From Gammaproteobacteria bacterium (lineage in GTDB: Bacteria; Pseudomonadota; Gammaproteobacteria; BMS3Bbin11), in contig JAADJE010000079.1 of the NCBI GenBank assembly GCA_013150915.1, forward strand, positions 1-43,000: 43,000 bases of DNA, in the 5' to 3' direction. The notes under the pieces are model-generated. The model worked only from the letters and a program-made list of their open reading frames with translations. It searched no databases and was not told the origin of the DNA. Numbering within the stretch: position 1 is the stretch's first letter; every line of letters starts with the position of its first letter. The position numbers and the translations under genes were made by a program. This document shows positions 34,473-43,000 of this stretch, piece after piece.

Positions 34473-35606
34473 ATGGAATCACCTGTGACTGATATTTCAC
34501 CCACACAAGCGCCTCTATTAAACCTGATGGGACATGATCGCCGGGCATTGGAGATGTATTTTACCGCTTTGGGAGAAAAACCCTTTCGTGCGACCCAGCT
34601 GCTGAAATGGGTGCATCAGCAGGGGGTCTATGATTTTTCTGCGATGACAAACTTGAGTAAATCGTTACGCAGCAGCCTTTCGAGCCAGGCGGTATTCGTC
34701 GTACCTGAAATTATCAACGATCAGATATCGGAAGATGGCACACGCAAGTGGTTGTTAAGGCTGGAAGATGGCAACAGTATTGAGACAGTCTTTATACCGG
34801 AATCTGATCGCGGAACCTTATGCCTTTCCTCGCAGGTAGGTTGTGCACTGAACTGCAGTTTTTGTGCCACAGCCAGGCAGGGGTTTAACCGCAACCTAAC
34901 GGCAGCGGAGATAATCGGGCAGCTGCGCCTGGCCAATCAGCTACTGGTACGTACGGGGGGGCAACGACCTGTCACCAATGTTGTTATGATGGGGATGGGT
35001 GAGCCGTTACTGAATTACAAAAACGTTATTCAGGCCATGATTTTGATGCAGGAAGATTTTGCTTACGGTCTGTCAAAACGACGGGTTACCTTAAGCACTT
35101 CGGGCCTGGTACCCGAAATGCGGCGTTTGAGTGAGGATTGCCCGGTAAGCCTTGCTGTCTCTCTGCATGCTCCGGATGATGAATTACGAAATAAACTGGT
35201 TCCCATTAACAGGAAATATCCCGTCGCAGAACTGATGCAGGCATGTCGTGAATATACAAAAGGTCTGCCACATCAGAAGGTCACCTTTGAATATGTTATG
35301 TTGGCTGATGTGAATGATACTGACCTGCACGCCAGGAAGCTTACAAAACTTCTATCGAATGTTCCCTGTAAGGTTAATCTAATCCCATTCAATCCATTTG
35401 CAAACAGTGGCTATAAAAGTTCGTCACTGTCGCGTATAAATCATTTTCGCGATATTTTGATGCAGAAGGGAGTTATGACTGTCACACGAAAAACACGGGG
35501 TGAGGAGATCAATGCGGCCTGTGGTCAACTGGCGGGTAAATTCAGGGATAAAACGCGGCGTTCAGAACGATTACATGAGGTACAACCGGTGGGTAGCATA
35601 CAATGA
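34473..35606 (+). CDS. rlmN: 23S rRNA/tRNA adenine C2-methyltransferase RlmN
   Basis: RlmN methylates A2503 of 23S rRNA and A37 of some tRNAs by a radical mechanism. About 377 residues: '[20 protein letters not shown]', '[16 protein letters not shown]' (CX3CX2C cluster ligands), '[14 protein letters not shown]', '[14 protein letters not shown]', '[12 protein letters not shown]' and the catalytic cysteine region '[15 protein letters not shown]'. I chose the ATG at 34473, which gives the usual N-terminus; the frame extends to a TTG at 34401. The stop overlaps the start of pilW by four bases. Confidence 0.95.
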   Translation: MESPVTDISPTQAPLLNLMGHDRRALEMYFTALGEKPFRATQLLKWVHQQGVYDFSAMTNLSKSLRSSLSSQAVFVVPEIINDQISEDGTRKWLLRLEDGNSIETVFIPESDRGTLCLSSQVGCALNCSFCATARQGFNRNLTAAEIIGQLRLANQLLVRTGGQRPVTNVVMMGMGEPLLNYKNVIQAMILMQEDFAYGLSKRRVTLSTSGLVPEMRRLSEDCPVSLAVSLHAPDDELRNKLVPINRKYPVAELMQACREYTKGLPHQKVTFEYVMLADVNDTDLHARKLTKLLSNVPCKVNLIPFNPFANSGYKSSSLSRINHFRDILMQKGVMTVTRKTRGEEINAACGQLAGKFRDKTRRSERLHEVQPVGSIQ

Positions 35607-36349
35607 AAATATCCTTAGTCCTGGTCTTTCTGATTTTACTCAGTGGCTGTGTTAAAGAAAGGGCTTTTCCTGAACCAGAGATCAAACCCCCTGAAGAAAG
35701 GGCAATAATCCATGCTGACCTGGCGGGTAATTATTTGCAGCGCAACCAGTTGGACATTGCAATTGAAGAAATCACCAAGGCTCTGGATCTTGATAAGAAA
35801 AATAAGTCAGCAAATTACGTTATGGCATTGATTCAGCTACGCTTGAAGAAACCAGAGAAATCGGAGGCTTATTTTAAGAGAGCGATAGCTGAACCGGATC
35901 CCCTACCGAGTGCTCAGCATGCCTACGCGAACTGGTTGTGTAGGGGGGGGGAATACCAGAAAGCGGAAGGGCTTTATCGCTCCTTACTGGGCAACGTACT
36001 GTATAAGCCCAGGAGCGGTTTATTGATGAATGTAGGGGCATGTTTCTATAAGCAGGGGAAATACAAAGAAGCTGAAAATGCTATGCGTCAGTCGTTAAAA
36101 ATAAGTCCGAATTCCCCTGATACTCTGCTGCAAATGATCAAAATTAGCTTTAAAAGTGGCAAATCATTGGAAACACGTGCTTGGTATCAACGCTATTTTC
36201 AGATCGGTGCCAGGGGTGGTCCGGAAATTCTATACATCGCATACCGGACTGAAATGAGCTTGGGAGACAAGAATACAGCGGCAGGTTATGCCATAAAATT
36301 GCGCAGTAAATACCCCCGATCCAGCCAGGCAAAAAAGCTTAAACGCTGA
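35603..36349 (+). CDS. pilW: Type IV pilus lipoprotein PilW/PilF (TPR)
   Basis: The 248-residue protein has a lipoprotein signal '[10 protein letters not shown]' with C16 as the lipidated cysteine, then TPR units ('[20 protein letters not shown]' and '[20 protein letters not shown]' onward). PilF/PilW is the pilotin that places the PilQ secretin in the outer membrane. Its place directly after rlmN, with an ATGA overlap, and before rodZ is the standard one in gammaproteobacteria. No other pilus gene is in the window, so the pilus itself is not shown. Confidence 0.9.
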   Translation: MKISLVLVFLILLSGCVKERAFPEPEIKPPEERAIIHADLAGNYLQRNQLDIAIEEITKALDLDKKNKSANYVMALIQLRLKKPEKSEAYFKRAIAEPDPLPSAQHAYANWLCRGGEYQKAEGLYRSLLGNVLYKPRSGLLMNVGACFYKQGKYKEAENAMRQSLKISPNSPDTLLQMIKISFKSGKSLETRAWYQRYFQIGARGGPEILYIAYRTEMSLGDKNTAAGYAIKLRSKYPRSSQAKKLKR

Positions 36350-36366
36350 TAAATGAGAGAACTGCA

Positions 36367-37296
36367 GTGAGCGAAGAAATGTTCCCAAATGGTAAGGAGC
36401 CTGTGTTAGGGCCAGGTAAGCTCTTGCAAACTGCGCGGGAGGAAAAAAACCTTCGGCCGGAGGATGTTGCCTACGAAATAAGGCTAACACCATCACAGGT
36501 GCTTGCACTGGATGAGGACGACTATTCCAAAATGCCTGAAGAAACCTATGTCAGGGGATATCTGAGAAACTATGCCCGACTGGTTGGCGTGCCTGAAAAT
36601 GATATTTTGATGGCATTTGCCAGATTGATTCGTGCCAGGGATCCGGTACAAACACCCGTGAGCACGCCCACTGAAAACGAAACAAATAAGAATAGCAGGC
36701 TTGTGTGGGCAGTTGCTGTGGCCGGTATTGTAACCGTCATTGTTTTGAGTGCTGTTTGGGTGCTGAAACCCTATGATGATGAACTCCCGGTGACTGATAT
36801 CGGCTCAGACGCACCCGTTGGGGAAGGGAAACCCACTCCTGAAGAAGTTCTTGTTGGCACAAGCCCCCTCAATCTGAATAAATCGCTTGTTCCAGGTTTA
36901 AATGTATCACCTGTTTCACCAGCGAGTGAGCCTGAACGGGCCTCAGAAATAAAGACTAAGGCAGAAATATCTGCGTCCGTAAAATCGGCAAATATTACAC
37001 AAGCTGTCGGAAAAACTAATATCAGCAGGGATCAAAACAACACTGACGGTGTCCTTTTAATAACTTACAGCAAGGATAGCTGGACTGATGTGCGCGACGC
37101 TAAGGGCAGAAAACTACTTTATCGGACGGTGAAAGCAGGTGAAAAAGTCGCGGTTTCCGGAGAATTACCGTTATCATTATTTTTTGGTTTTGCTCAGGGG
37201 GTAAAGGTTAAATTCAACGGTAAAACAATTAACGTTTCAGAACATACCCGGGGTGTGTTTGCACGTTTTACCCTTGGCGAAGCTGCGAATCAGTAA
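36367..37296 (+). CDS. rodZ: Cytoskeleton protein RodZ
   Basis: RodZ links the MreB cytoskeleton to the membrane and sets cell shape. The 309-residue protein starts at a GTG and has an N-terminal HTH_25 domain ('LLQTAREEKNLRPEDVAYEI', then 'YVRGYLRNYARLVGV'), one transmembrane helix at about residues 112-134, a Ser/Pro/Glu-rich periplasmic linker and a C-terminal DUF4115 beta domain ('WTDVRDAKGRKLLYRTVKAG'). The next gene, hisS, starts three bases after the stop. In many relatives ispG lies between these two; it is absent here. Confidence 0.9.
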   Translation: MSEEMFPNGKEPVLGPGKLLQTAREEKNLRPEDVAYEIRLTPSQVLALDEDDYSKMPEETYVRGYLRNYARLVGVPENDILMAFARLIRARDPVQTPVSTPTENETNKNSRLVWAVAVAGIVTVIVLSAVWVLKPYDDELPVTDIGSDAPVGEGKPTPEEVLVGTSPLNLNKSLVPGLNVSPVSPASEPERASEIKTKAEISASVKSANITQAVGKTNISRDQNNTDGVLLITYSKDSWTDVRDAKGRKLLYRTVKAGEKVAVSGELPLSLFFGFAQGVKVKFNGKTINVSEHTRGVFARFTLGEAANQ

Positions 37297-37299
37297 AAC

Positions 37300-38571
37300 A
37301 TGTCAAATCCCATTCAGGCTATTCGAGGTATGAATGATCAACTTCCTGATGACCTAACATGTTGGCAATACCTTGAGCAAGTAGCCAGTGTGGTTTTCAA
37401 GCAATTTGGCTACTACGAGATTAGGATTCCGGTGGTAGAGAAAACAGAATTGTTTGCGCGATCAATTGGCCAGGTAACTGATATTGTTGAAAAAGAGATG
37501 TACACATTTCAGGATAGAAACGGTGATCAACTCTCTCTTAGACCCGAAGCAACAGCGGGGGTAGTGCGTGCTATGTTACAGCATGGCCTGTTGCACAACG
37601 CAATTCAGCGTGTCTGGTATGCCGGGCCCATGTTTCGCCATGAGCGGCCTCAAAAAGGTCGTTATCGACAGTTTCACCAGATTGGTGTGGAAGCCTATGG
37701 TATGGCCGAAGCAGACCTGGATGTGGAAGTTATTTCAATGACCAGCCAGCTATGGAGAAAACTCGGGCTGACAGGGGTGAAGCTTGAAATAAATACACTT
37801 GGAAGCCCGGAATCTCGAGTGGAGTACCGTGATGCGCTGGTCAAATATTTCCAGGCCAATCGGGACAGCCTGGATGCTGATTCCCTTCGTCGTCTGGAAT
37901 CAAATCCGTTGCGTATCCTGGACAGTAAAGACAAGGCTGTTATTGAATTAAACAGAGTTGCCCCGGATATATTTGACTATCTGGATAGTGCGTCCAGAGA
38001 GCATTTTGAACGTGTTCGCCTGTTACTGGAAAGGCTTGGGATTGGCTATATTCGGAACCCAAACCTGGTACGTGGTCTGGATTATTATAGCCACACTGTT
38101 TTTGAGTGGAAAACCGATAAATTGGGTGCCCAGAACGCTATCTGTGGTGGTGGACGTTACGATGGACTGGTTGAGAAGCTGGGAGGGAGGCCTACACCCG
38201 CCGCAGGTTTTGCCATTGGCGTGGAGCGGCTGATTGAATTGTTGAGAATCGAACAACGTTGTCAAAACCGGGAAAGGACGGATATTTACATTGTTCAAAC
38301 TTCGGAGTCTGCCCTGGAAATGGGTTTATCACTGGCGATGAAAATACGTGATGTGGGTATTTCAGTAATTAGCAACATCGGCAGCACAGGGTTTAAAAGT
38401 CAGTTAAAAAAGGCTGACCGCAGTGGGGCCCAACTTGCACTAATAATTGGTGAGAATGAATTACAGACAAATTCAGTGACGGTAAAACAACTGGATAGCG
38501 GTAAACAATTTTCGGTATCTACTGAAAAGCTACTTACCGAAATTAGCAGTTTTTTAGAACAGGCGGAGTAA
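37300..38571 (+). CDS. hisS: Histidyl-tRNA synthetase
   Basis: This 423-residue class II synthetase charges tRNA-His. It shows 'IQAIRGMNDQLPDD', motif 2 'MFRHERPQKGRYRQFHQIG', the histidine-specific 'LVRGLDYYSHTVFEW', 'GGGRYDGLVEKLGG' and motif 3 'AAGFAIGVERL', with the C-terminal anticodon domain following. It is full length. It lies between rodZ and yfgM with gaps of three and six bases, so it belongs to one long transcript. Confidence 0.97.
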   Translation: MSNPIQAIRGMNDQLPDDLTCWQYLEQVASVVFKQFGYYEIRIPVVEKTELFARSIGQVTDIVEKEMYTFQDRNGDQLSLRPEATAGVVRAMLQHGLLHNAIQRVWYAGPMFRHERPQKGRYRQFHQIGVEAYGMAEADLDVEVISMTSQLWRKLGLTGVKLEINTLGSPESRVEYRDALVKYFQANRDSLDADSLRRLESNPLRILDSKDKAVIELNRVAPDIFDYLDSASREHFERVRLLLERLGIGYIRNPNLVRGLDYYSHTVFEWKTDKLGAQNAICGGGRYDGLVEKLGGRPTPAAGFAIGVERLIELLRIEQRCQNRERTDIYIVQTSESALEMGLSLAMKIRDVGISVISNIGSTGFKSQLKKADRSGAQLALIIGENELQTNSVTVKQLDSGKQFSVSTEKLLTEISSFLEQAE

Positions 38572-38577
38572 AATATA

Positions 38578-39225
38578 GTGGACCTTAACCTTGTAGAAGA
38601 TGATGAGCAGGAAAAAGCAAAGAAATGGTGGCTGGAAAATCGTGCGGCTATTATTACGGGGGTAGTACTTGGGCTATCCATTATTATCGGTTTTAACTGG
38701 TGGGGTGGATATAAAACAGGTAGATCTGAGGCCGCATCGCGACTTTATCAGGAAATGCTGAAAAATGATGTTGAGGGGAACAGAATGACGACCCGGGCAG
38801 TTAATGCAGGTCAACAAATTATTGATGACTATGATGACACCGTTTATTCCGGTAAAGCTGCATTAATACTGGCACGTATTGCTTATGGCGACAAAGATAT
38901 TGAGGGAGCCAAAAAAAAATTAAACTGGGCGATAGATAACGCCGATCAGTTTGAAACCGTACATACCGCAAGGTTAAGACTTGCCAGCATTTTAATGATT
39001 GATGGGAAACTGGATGAATCGCTTGAATTGCTCAGTGTAGAGCACATGGATGGCTTTGAATCACATTATTATGAAATGCGGGGGGATATTTATCTTCGCT
39101 TGAAGCAGGCGGACAAGGCACGGGATGCTTACCGTGCGGCTATAGACGGCTTGTCCGCAGGTTCAATGTATGAACCAGTTTTGAAGATGAAACTGGATGC
39201 TATTTCGACGAGCAGCCGTTCATGA
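38578..39225 (+). CDS. yfgM: YfgM family membrane protein (SecYEG/PpiD-associated)
   Basis: The 215-residue protein starts at a GTG. The cytoplasmic N-terminus 'VEDDEQEKAKKWWLENRAAI' is followed by one transmembrane helix (about residues 23-41) and a periplasmic TPR-like helical domain. This is the YfgM (formerly DUF2133) layout. YfgM partners with PpiD at the SecYEG translocon in E. coli. Its stop overlaps the bamB start by four bases. Confidence 0.9.
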   Translation: MDLNLVEDDEQEKAKKWWLENRAAIITGVVLGLSIIIGFNWWGGYKTGRSEAASRLYQEMLKNDVEGNRMTTRAVNAGQQIIDDYDDTVYSGKAALILARIAYGDKDIEGAKKKLNWAIDNADQFETVHTARLRLASILMIDGKLDESLELLSVEHMDGFESHYYEMRGDIYLRLKQADKARDAYRAAIDGLSAGSMYEPVLKMKLDAISTSSRS

Positions 39226-40385
39226 AAGCAAAAGTTATCATACTCATTTCTGTTTTGATTTTTCTTGCTGGATGTTCATCGATCAAAGGAGCGATCCCCG
39301 GCATGGGGAAAAAAAATAATGAGGCAGAACCTGCAAAACTGGAATCCTTTATCGAAAAGGCAAGATTGCAAAGGGTATGGAAGGCTTCTAGTGGAAAAAT
39401 CAAAAAAAATAATAAGCAGATTCAGCCGATACTTATCGACACAACGCTATATGCCGCATCCTCGGAAGGCGTGATTACTGCATTTGATGCAAACACGGGA
39501 AAGCAATTCTGGAGCAGAAAGCTAAAATTAGCACTGTCTGCAGGTGTTGGATATGGCGATGGACTCTTGCTTGCCGGGACCGAGAATGGTGAAGTTGTCG
39601 CATTGTATGTCAGTAATGGTAAACCAGCGTGGGTAGGTGAAGTAAAGGGTAGCGTGCTTGCCAGCCCGGAAGGTGGAAAGAATATTATTGTTGTCCCAAC
39701 GTCGGGCAATCGACTGGTCGGCCTGTCTACCACTGATGGTTCGCTGGTCTGGACTTTGCAGGAATCTACACCACGCCTATTACTGCGTGGTAGAGGCCGT
39801 CCTTTGGTCGTTAGTGATGTTGTTTTTGCAGGTTTTGATAACGGCAAGATGATGTTGATACGGCTTGAGAATGGACAAAGACTTTGGGAAGTACGGGTTG
39901 GGGATGCTGTTGGTAAAACGGAGATTGAAAGGCTGGCTGACGTTGATGCAAGACCCATTATAATTAAAGATACGGTCTTTACGGCCGCCTATCAATCAAG
40001 GGTTATTGCGCTTAATGTACCTTCTGCTAGAATGATCTGGGAGAATAAAATATCGACTAACAAAGATATGGATGCAGATGGAAACTACCTTTATGTAATA
40101 GGCGAAGGAGATGTTATTTTTGCAATTGACCAGAAAACGGGTAAAACCATCTGGGAGCAGGATAGATTAGCCAACAGAGGCCTGACGCCGCCTGCCGTTT
40201 TGGGTGCTTACATTCTGGTTGGAGATAAAAGTGGTTATCTACACTTACTTGAGGCCGGTACAGGAGAGATAGTAGGGAGGGCCAAAGCAGGTGGTGAATT
40301 ACTTGCACAACCGGTAACCCGGGGTCATTCTGCCTGGATTCAGACTGTAGACGGCGATGTTTATGCCTGGAAGTTGGTAGAATAA
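39222..40385 (+). CDS. bamB: Outer membrane assembly lipoprotein BamB
   Basis: BamB is a lipoprotein of the BAM complex that inserts outer-membrane proteins. The 387-residue product has a lipobox 'LIFLAGCSS' with C18, then an eight-bladed PQQ-type propeller with repeated 'G...W' blades such as 'DANTGKQFWSRKLKLALSAG', 'LSTTDGSLVWTLQE' and 'DQKTGKTIWEQDRLANRG'. Position between yfgM and der is the standard one. Confidence 0.95.
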   Translation: MKAKVIILISVLIFLAGCSSIKGAIPGMGKKNNEAEPAKLESFIEKARLQRVWKASSGKIKKNNKQIQPILIDTTLYAASSEGVITAFDANTGKQFWSRKLKLALSAGVGYGDGLLLAGTENGEVVALYVSNGKPAWVGEVKGSVLASPEGGKNIIVVPTSGNRLVGLSTTDGSLVWTLQESTPRLLLRGRGRPLVVSDVVFAGFDNGKMMLIRLENGQRLWEVRVGDAVGKTEIERLADVDARPIIIKDTVFTAAYQSRVIALNVPSARMIWENKISTNKDMDADGNYLYVIGEGDVIFAIDQKTGKTIWEQDRLANRGLTPPAVLGAYILVGDKSGYLHLLEAGTGEIVGRAKAGGELLAQPVTRGHSAWIQTVDGDVYAWKLVE

Positions 40386-40421
40386 CCGGAATCACTACAA
40401 TAATACCTGCATTATTTAACC

Positions 40422-41774
40422 ATGAAACCTGTTATTGCTCTGGTTGGGCAACCAAATGTAGGGAAGTCTACCTTGTTTAACCGCCTGACCCGTAGTCGGG
40501 ATGCCCTGGTCGATGATCAGCCGGGGATCACACGTGATCGTATTTATGGCAATGCAAGGTACTCTGACAAGTCCTTTATCATAATTGATACGGGTGGTCT
40601 TGATGATGGTACTGATCCCCTTCGGTCCATGATGTCAAAACAATCGTGGGATGCCGCCGATGAGGCAGATGCCATAATATTCCTGGTTGATGGCCGTGCA
40701 GGTTTGTCGTCACTTGATGACCGAATACTGGTTCGTTTGAGAAAACTCGGTAAACGTGTAAGCCTTGCTGTGAACAAAATAGAAGGCCTGGACACAGACC
40801 AGCTGATGTCAGACTTTTATGCCCTGGGCCTGGGTAAACCTCTGCCGATATCTTCTGCACATGGGCAGGGTGTTTCAGTCCTGATGTCAAAAGTGTTGAA
40901 TGATTTTCCAGAATCGTCAGATAAAGATGAGGATTCAGGGCCTGTAATCGCCGTAATCGGCCGACCAAATGCAGGGAAATCCACACTTATTAATGCGTTG
41001 CTGGGTGAACAGCGTGTTGTTGTTTTTGATCGACCCGGTACCACACGAGACAGCATAAAGATTCCTTTTGAGAGAAAGGGTAAAGACTACACATTGATTG
41101 ACACAGCCGGTGTGAGGAGGCGAGGTAAGGTTGATGAAAAAATAGAGAAGTTTTCTGTAATTAAGACCTTGCAGGCGATAGATCAGGCGAATGTCGTACT
41201 GATGATGCTTGATGCGCAGCGAGAAATCTCAGATCAGGATGCAACACTTGCAAGCTACGCTATTGAGCAGGGTAAGGCAATGGTTGTTATTGTCAATAAA
41301 TGGGATGGATTAAGTCCGGATAAGCGTCTTAGAATAAAAGATGACATCGACCGCAAACTGATTTTTCTTCAGTTTGCTGAACTGATCTATATTTCGGCAT
41401 TGCACGGTACTGCAGTGGGAAGCATCTTCCCGGCGGTGGAACGTGCCCATGATGCGGCAATGAAGGATCTTCCTACTTCTTTTCTTACCCGTATTCTGGA
41501 AAAGGCTGTTGAAAAAACACCGCCTCCAATGATCTCCGGCCGGCGCATGAAACCAAAATTCGCCCATCAGGGAGGACATAATCCACCTGTTATTGTGATA
41601 CATGGCAATCAACTTAATAAATTACCGGGTTCATACCGACGGTATCTGATAAACACCTTTAGAAAGGCAGCAAAATTACAGGGGACCCCAATTCGACTTG
41701 AGTTGAGGGCAGGGGTTAATCCCTATGAAGGGAGGACATCAGGAAGAACCAGAAAACGTATGAAAAAACATTAA
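40422..41774 (+). CDS. der: Ribosome assembly GTPase Der (EngA)
   Basis: Der is the essential double GTPase for 50S assembly. The 450-residue product has two G domains: first 'GQPNVGKSTLFNRL', 'DTGGL' and 'NKIEG'; second 'GRPNAGKSTLINALL', 'DTAGVRR' and 'NKWDG', followed by the KH-like C-terminal domain ('NPPVIVIHGNQLNKLPGSYR'). The first domain has NKIE as its G4 motif, normal in this family. It ends the hisS-yfgM-bamB-der block. Confidence 0.97.
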   Translation: MKPVIALVGQPNVGKSTLFNRLTRSRDALVDDQPGITRDRIYGNARYSDKSFIIIDTGGLDDGTDPLRSMMSKQSWDAADEADAIIFLVDGRAGLSSLDDRILVRLRKLGKRVSLAVNKIEGLDTDQLMSDFYALGLGKPLPISSAHGQGVSVLMSKVLNDFPESSDKDEDSGPVIAVIGRPNAGKSTLINALLGEQRVVVFDRPGTTRDSIKIPFERKGKDYTLIDTAGVRRRGKVDEKIEKFSVIKTLQAIDQANVVLMMLDAQREISDQDATLASYAIEQGKAMVVIVNKWDGLSPDKRLRIKDDIDRKLIFLQFAELIYISALHGTAVGSIFPAVERAHDAAMKDLPTSFLTRILEKAVEKTPPPMISGRRMKPKFAHQGGHNPPVIVIHGNQLNKLPGSYRRYLINTFRKAAKLQGTPIRLELRAGVNPYEGRTSGRTRKRMKKH

Positions 41775-41821
41775 ATAGCCAATGGAAGTCATTAATATTT
41801 TTATGAAAATATTTTAACAGA

Positions 41822-41850
41822 TTGACAATCAAACGCCAGTCAACTAGATT
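41822..41850 (+). promoter_or_regulatory. Sigma70 promoter with an embedded inverted repeat
   Basis: TTGACA (41822-41827), a 17-base spacer and TAGATT (41845-41850) form a good sigma70 promoter 50 bases before the ATG of the last gene. The -35 box is part of an inverted repeat TTGAC-N12-GTCAA (41822-41843), which could be an operator. Just upstream, AATATTTT-TATG-AAAATATT (about 41793-41812) is an AT-rich hairpin, possibly the end of the der transcript. Confidence 0.7.
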
Positions 41851-41899
41851 ATTTATTATATGATGTCTTTTATATATAAGATAACGCTAATCTGCTAGC

Positions 41900-43000
41900 A
41901 TGAAGTCTGGTAAAGAGACATTAATCAAAGATAATTTTATCGAAACAGCAATGGATCAGATCGGAAATACATCAATCGGGGAAAAACAGAAGGAAATGCT
42001 GATCGTCATGACAGCGCTTCTGTTTACAGAACAGAATAATCTTCTGTCACAGTCTCAGATGCGTGATGCAAAACAAAGCCTTCAGGCATTGTTTCTTCGT
42101 ACCAGTGGCGAAGAAACAATGTTGCGTAAGCTTATTGAGATCCTGCGTTTTAACGAAGAAATGCACACGGCTTTTAGCGACTTGTCAAAAATAAGCACAC
42201 GAATACAAAGTAGTACAGAAATTATTGCCCGAAAAGTTTCCTATTTACGCAGTTATTTTGACCGTCTCAAAGTAACGCCTCAGGAAAGCGCTGATTTTTT
42301 TACCCCGTTTATGAACTTTACCCACCAGTTTTTACTCAAGGTAAAAACGTTCAATGGCAGTATGGTGGAGTTTCTAGAAATTAAGGAGGTAGAGTCCAGA
42401 CGATCAAATGAATATCGAATTGCCAAGGAAGCCAGTGTCAGACTGAAGAAAAGGCTGGCGGGGACACTTGGGAATGACCCGCAGTCAGAAGTAGAATCAA
42501 CCATCAAGGATGAGGTTATTCAGACATTTGACCATGCGGAAGCAAGAAATAACCTTTCCATGGTTGAGCGTGAAGCCAGACTAAAGGAAAGAGAAATTGA
42601 TGAGCTACTGGAAGAAATCAATACCATGTGCCAACAAGCCATGAATCCGACGATGCGAGAAGTGAAGGAAAGAGATGTATTGATCAGAGAAGATTATGAT
42701 GATGTGTTCACGCTCTTTGTTGTGGCACTTAAGAACCACCGCCGTCTGGCTAAAATAAAAGACTTTCTGATGGACTATTTCAAGCTATATCAGCGGGCCT
42801 ACGGTATGTTTCGGCTCGATTTCAACAGCTTTAAAAAGGCTGTAACGATGATGTCAACGAATTCACAGCAGTATTTTGAAGACAAAAGCGAAGACTACGA
42901 TATTAGGGATAAGCGGGAAAAACTGAAAAAGCTGGAAGCTGTAATTAATTTTCTCGAAGTAGCCGCTGATATGGTGCGCGAGGAAAGCGAACTAAAATAT
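41900..43000 (+). CDS. Unrecognised helical, coiled-coil-rich protein (3' end outside window)
   Basis: The frame from the ATG at 41900 stays open for 367 codons to the end of the window. The protein starts 'MKSGKETLIKDNFIETAMDQ', is rich in Glu, Lys, Arg and Leu, and shows long helical, probably coiled-coil stretches ('EVESRRSNEYRIAKEASVRL', 'MVEREARLKEREIDELLEEI' and 'KREKLKKLEAVINFLEVAAD'). I see no signal peptide, membrane segment or known motif. The ribosome site is poor although the promoter is good. The coding frame is convincing from its length and even composition. Confidence 0.8.
   Translation, partial: MKSGKETLIKDNFIETAMDQIGNTSIGEKQKEMLIVMTALLFTEQNNLLSQSQMRDAKQSLQALFLRTSGEETMLRKLIEILRFNEEMHTAFSDLSKISTRIQSSTEIIARKVSYLRSYFDRLKVTPQESADFFTPFMNFTHQFLLKVKTFNGSMVEFLEIKEVESRRSNEYRIAKEASVRLKKRLAGTLGNDPQSEVESTIKDEVIQTFDHAEARNNLSMVEREARLKEREIDELLEEINTMCQQAMNPTMREVKERDVLIREDYDDVFTLFVVALKNHRRLAKIKDFLMDYFKLYQRAYGMFRLDFNSFKKAVTMMSTNSQQYFEDKSEDYDIRDKREKLKKLEAVINFLEVAADMVREESELKY

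Noticed and set aside
39422-39958. 178-codon open frame opposite bamB
   Set aside because: It is the shadow of the bamB propeller repeats with a biased Ser/Pro/Thr composition.

Overview
The window looks like chromosomal DNA of a gammaproteobacterium. Three things point there: the rlmN-pilW-rodZ-hisS-yfgM-bamB-der block, the cysE-iscRSA-hscBA-fdx-iscX order, and the complete O2-independent ubiquinone set (UbiT, UbiU, UbiV) next to UbiD. A DsrC-family protein, a Sfum_1244-type protein and several small unknown proteins suggest, by inference only, a sulfur-metabolising lineage. I saw no rRNA, tRNA, insertion sequence, phage gene or CRISPR array. Both ends cut through genes.

Layout. 1-1258: C-terminal part of a GMC oxidoreductase, coupled to a small Tat-signal subunit. 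1476-6510: a quinone module. ubiT is on the plus strand and meets, tail to tail with overlapping stop codons, a minus-strand operon yhcC-ubiU-ubiV-ubiD in which every junction is a 4-base ATGA overlap. A perfect FNR box sits in class II position before that operon. 6531-9056: a YhaJ-type LysR regulator divergent from DoxX and glutathionyl-hydroquinone reductase. 9243-14520: a membrane-type FAD oxidoreductase, cyclopropane fatty acid synthase, a small membrane protein, a patatin and an alpha/beta hydrolase, which may together serve membrane lipids.

14619-18238: a run of small and odd genes: a 62-residue unknown protein, a solitary Cas6/Cmx6-type CRISPR RNA endonuclease with no array or other cas gene, a DsrC-like protein with no cysteine, two small unknown proteins, a broken PKHD-type oxygenase gene, a GIY-YIG domain protein without a normal start codon, and a membrane-anchored retropepsin. 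18294-21749 encodes a protein of about 1150 residues that I recognise as PPi-type phosphoenolpyruvate carboxykinase-like. 21897-24903 holds a Sfum_1244-like protein, two unknown proteins, an inverted-repeat element of about 155 bp and a Sel1-repeat protein.

25213-32841: sulfur assimilation and Fe-S assembly: cysG, cysE, then iscR behind a sigma70 promoter fused to an IscR type 1 operator, iscS, iscA, hscB, hscA, fdx and iscX. iscU, the scaffold on which HscA/HscB normally act, is absent: iscS is followed by iscA after 48 bases. 33009-41774: mtaB, rlmN, pilW, rodZ, hisS, yfgM, bamB and der, without the ispG that often lies between rodZ and hisS. 41900-43000: the start of an unrecognised, mostly helical protein behind a good sigma70 promoter.

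The points most worth a second look are the stand-alone Cas6 with a hairpin at its start codon, the cysteine-free DsrC-like protein beside it, the missing iscU, and the FNR-type control of a yhcC-ubiUVD operon.
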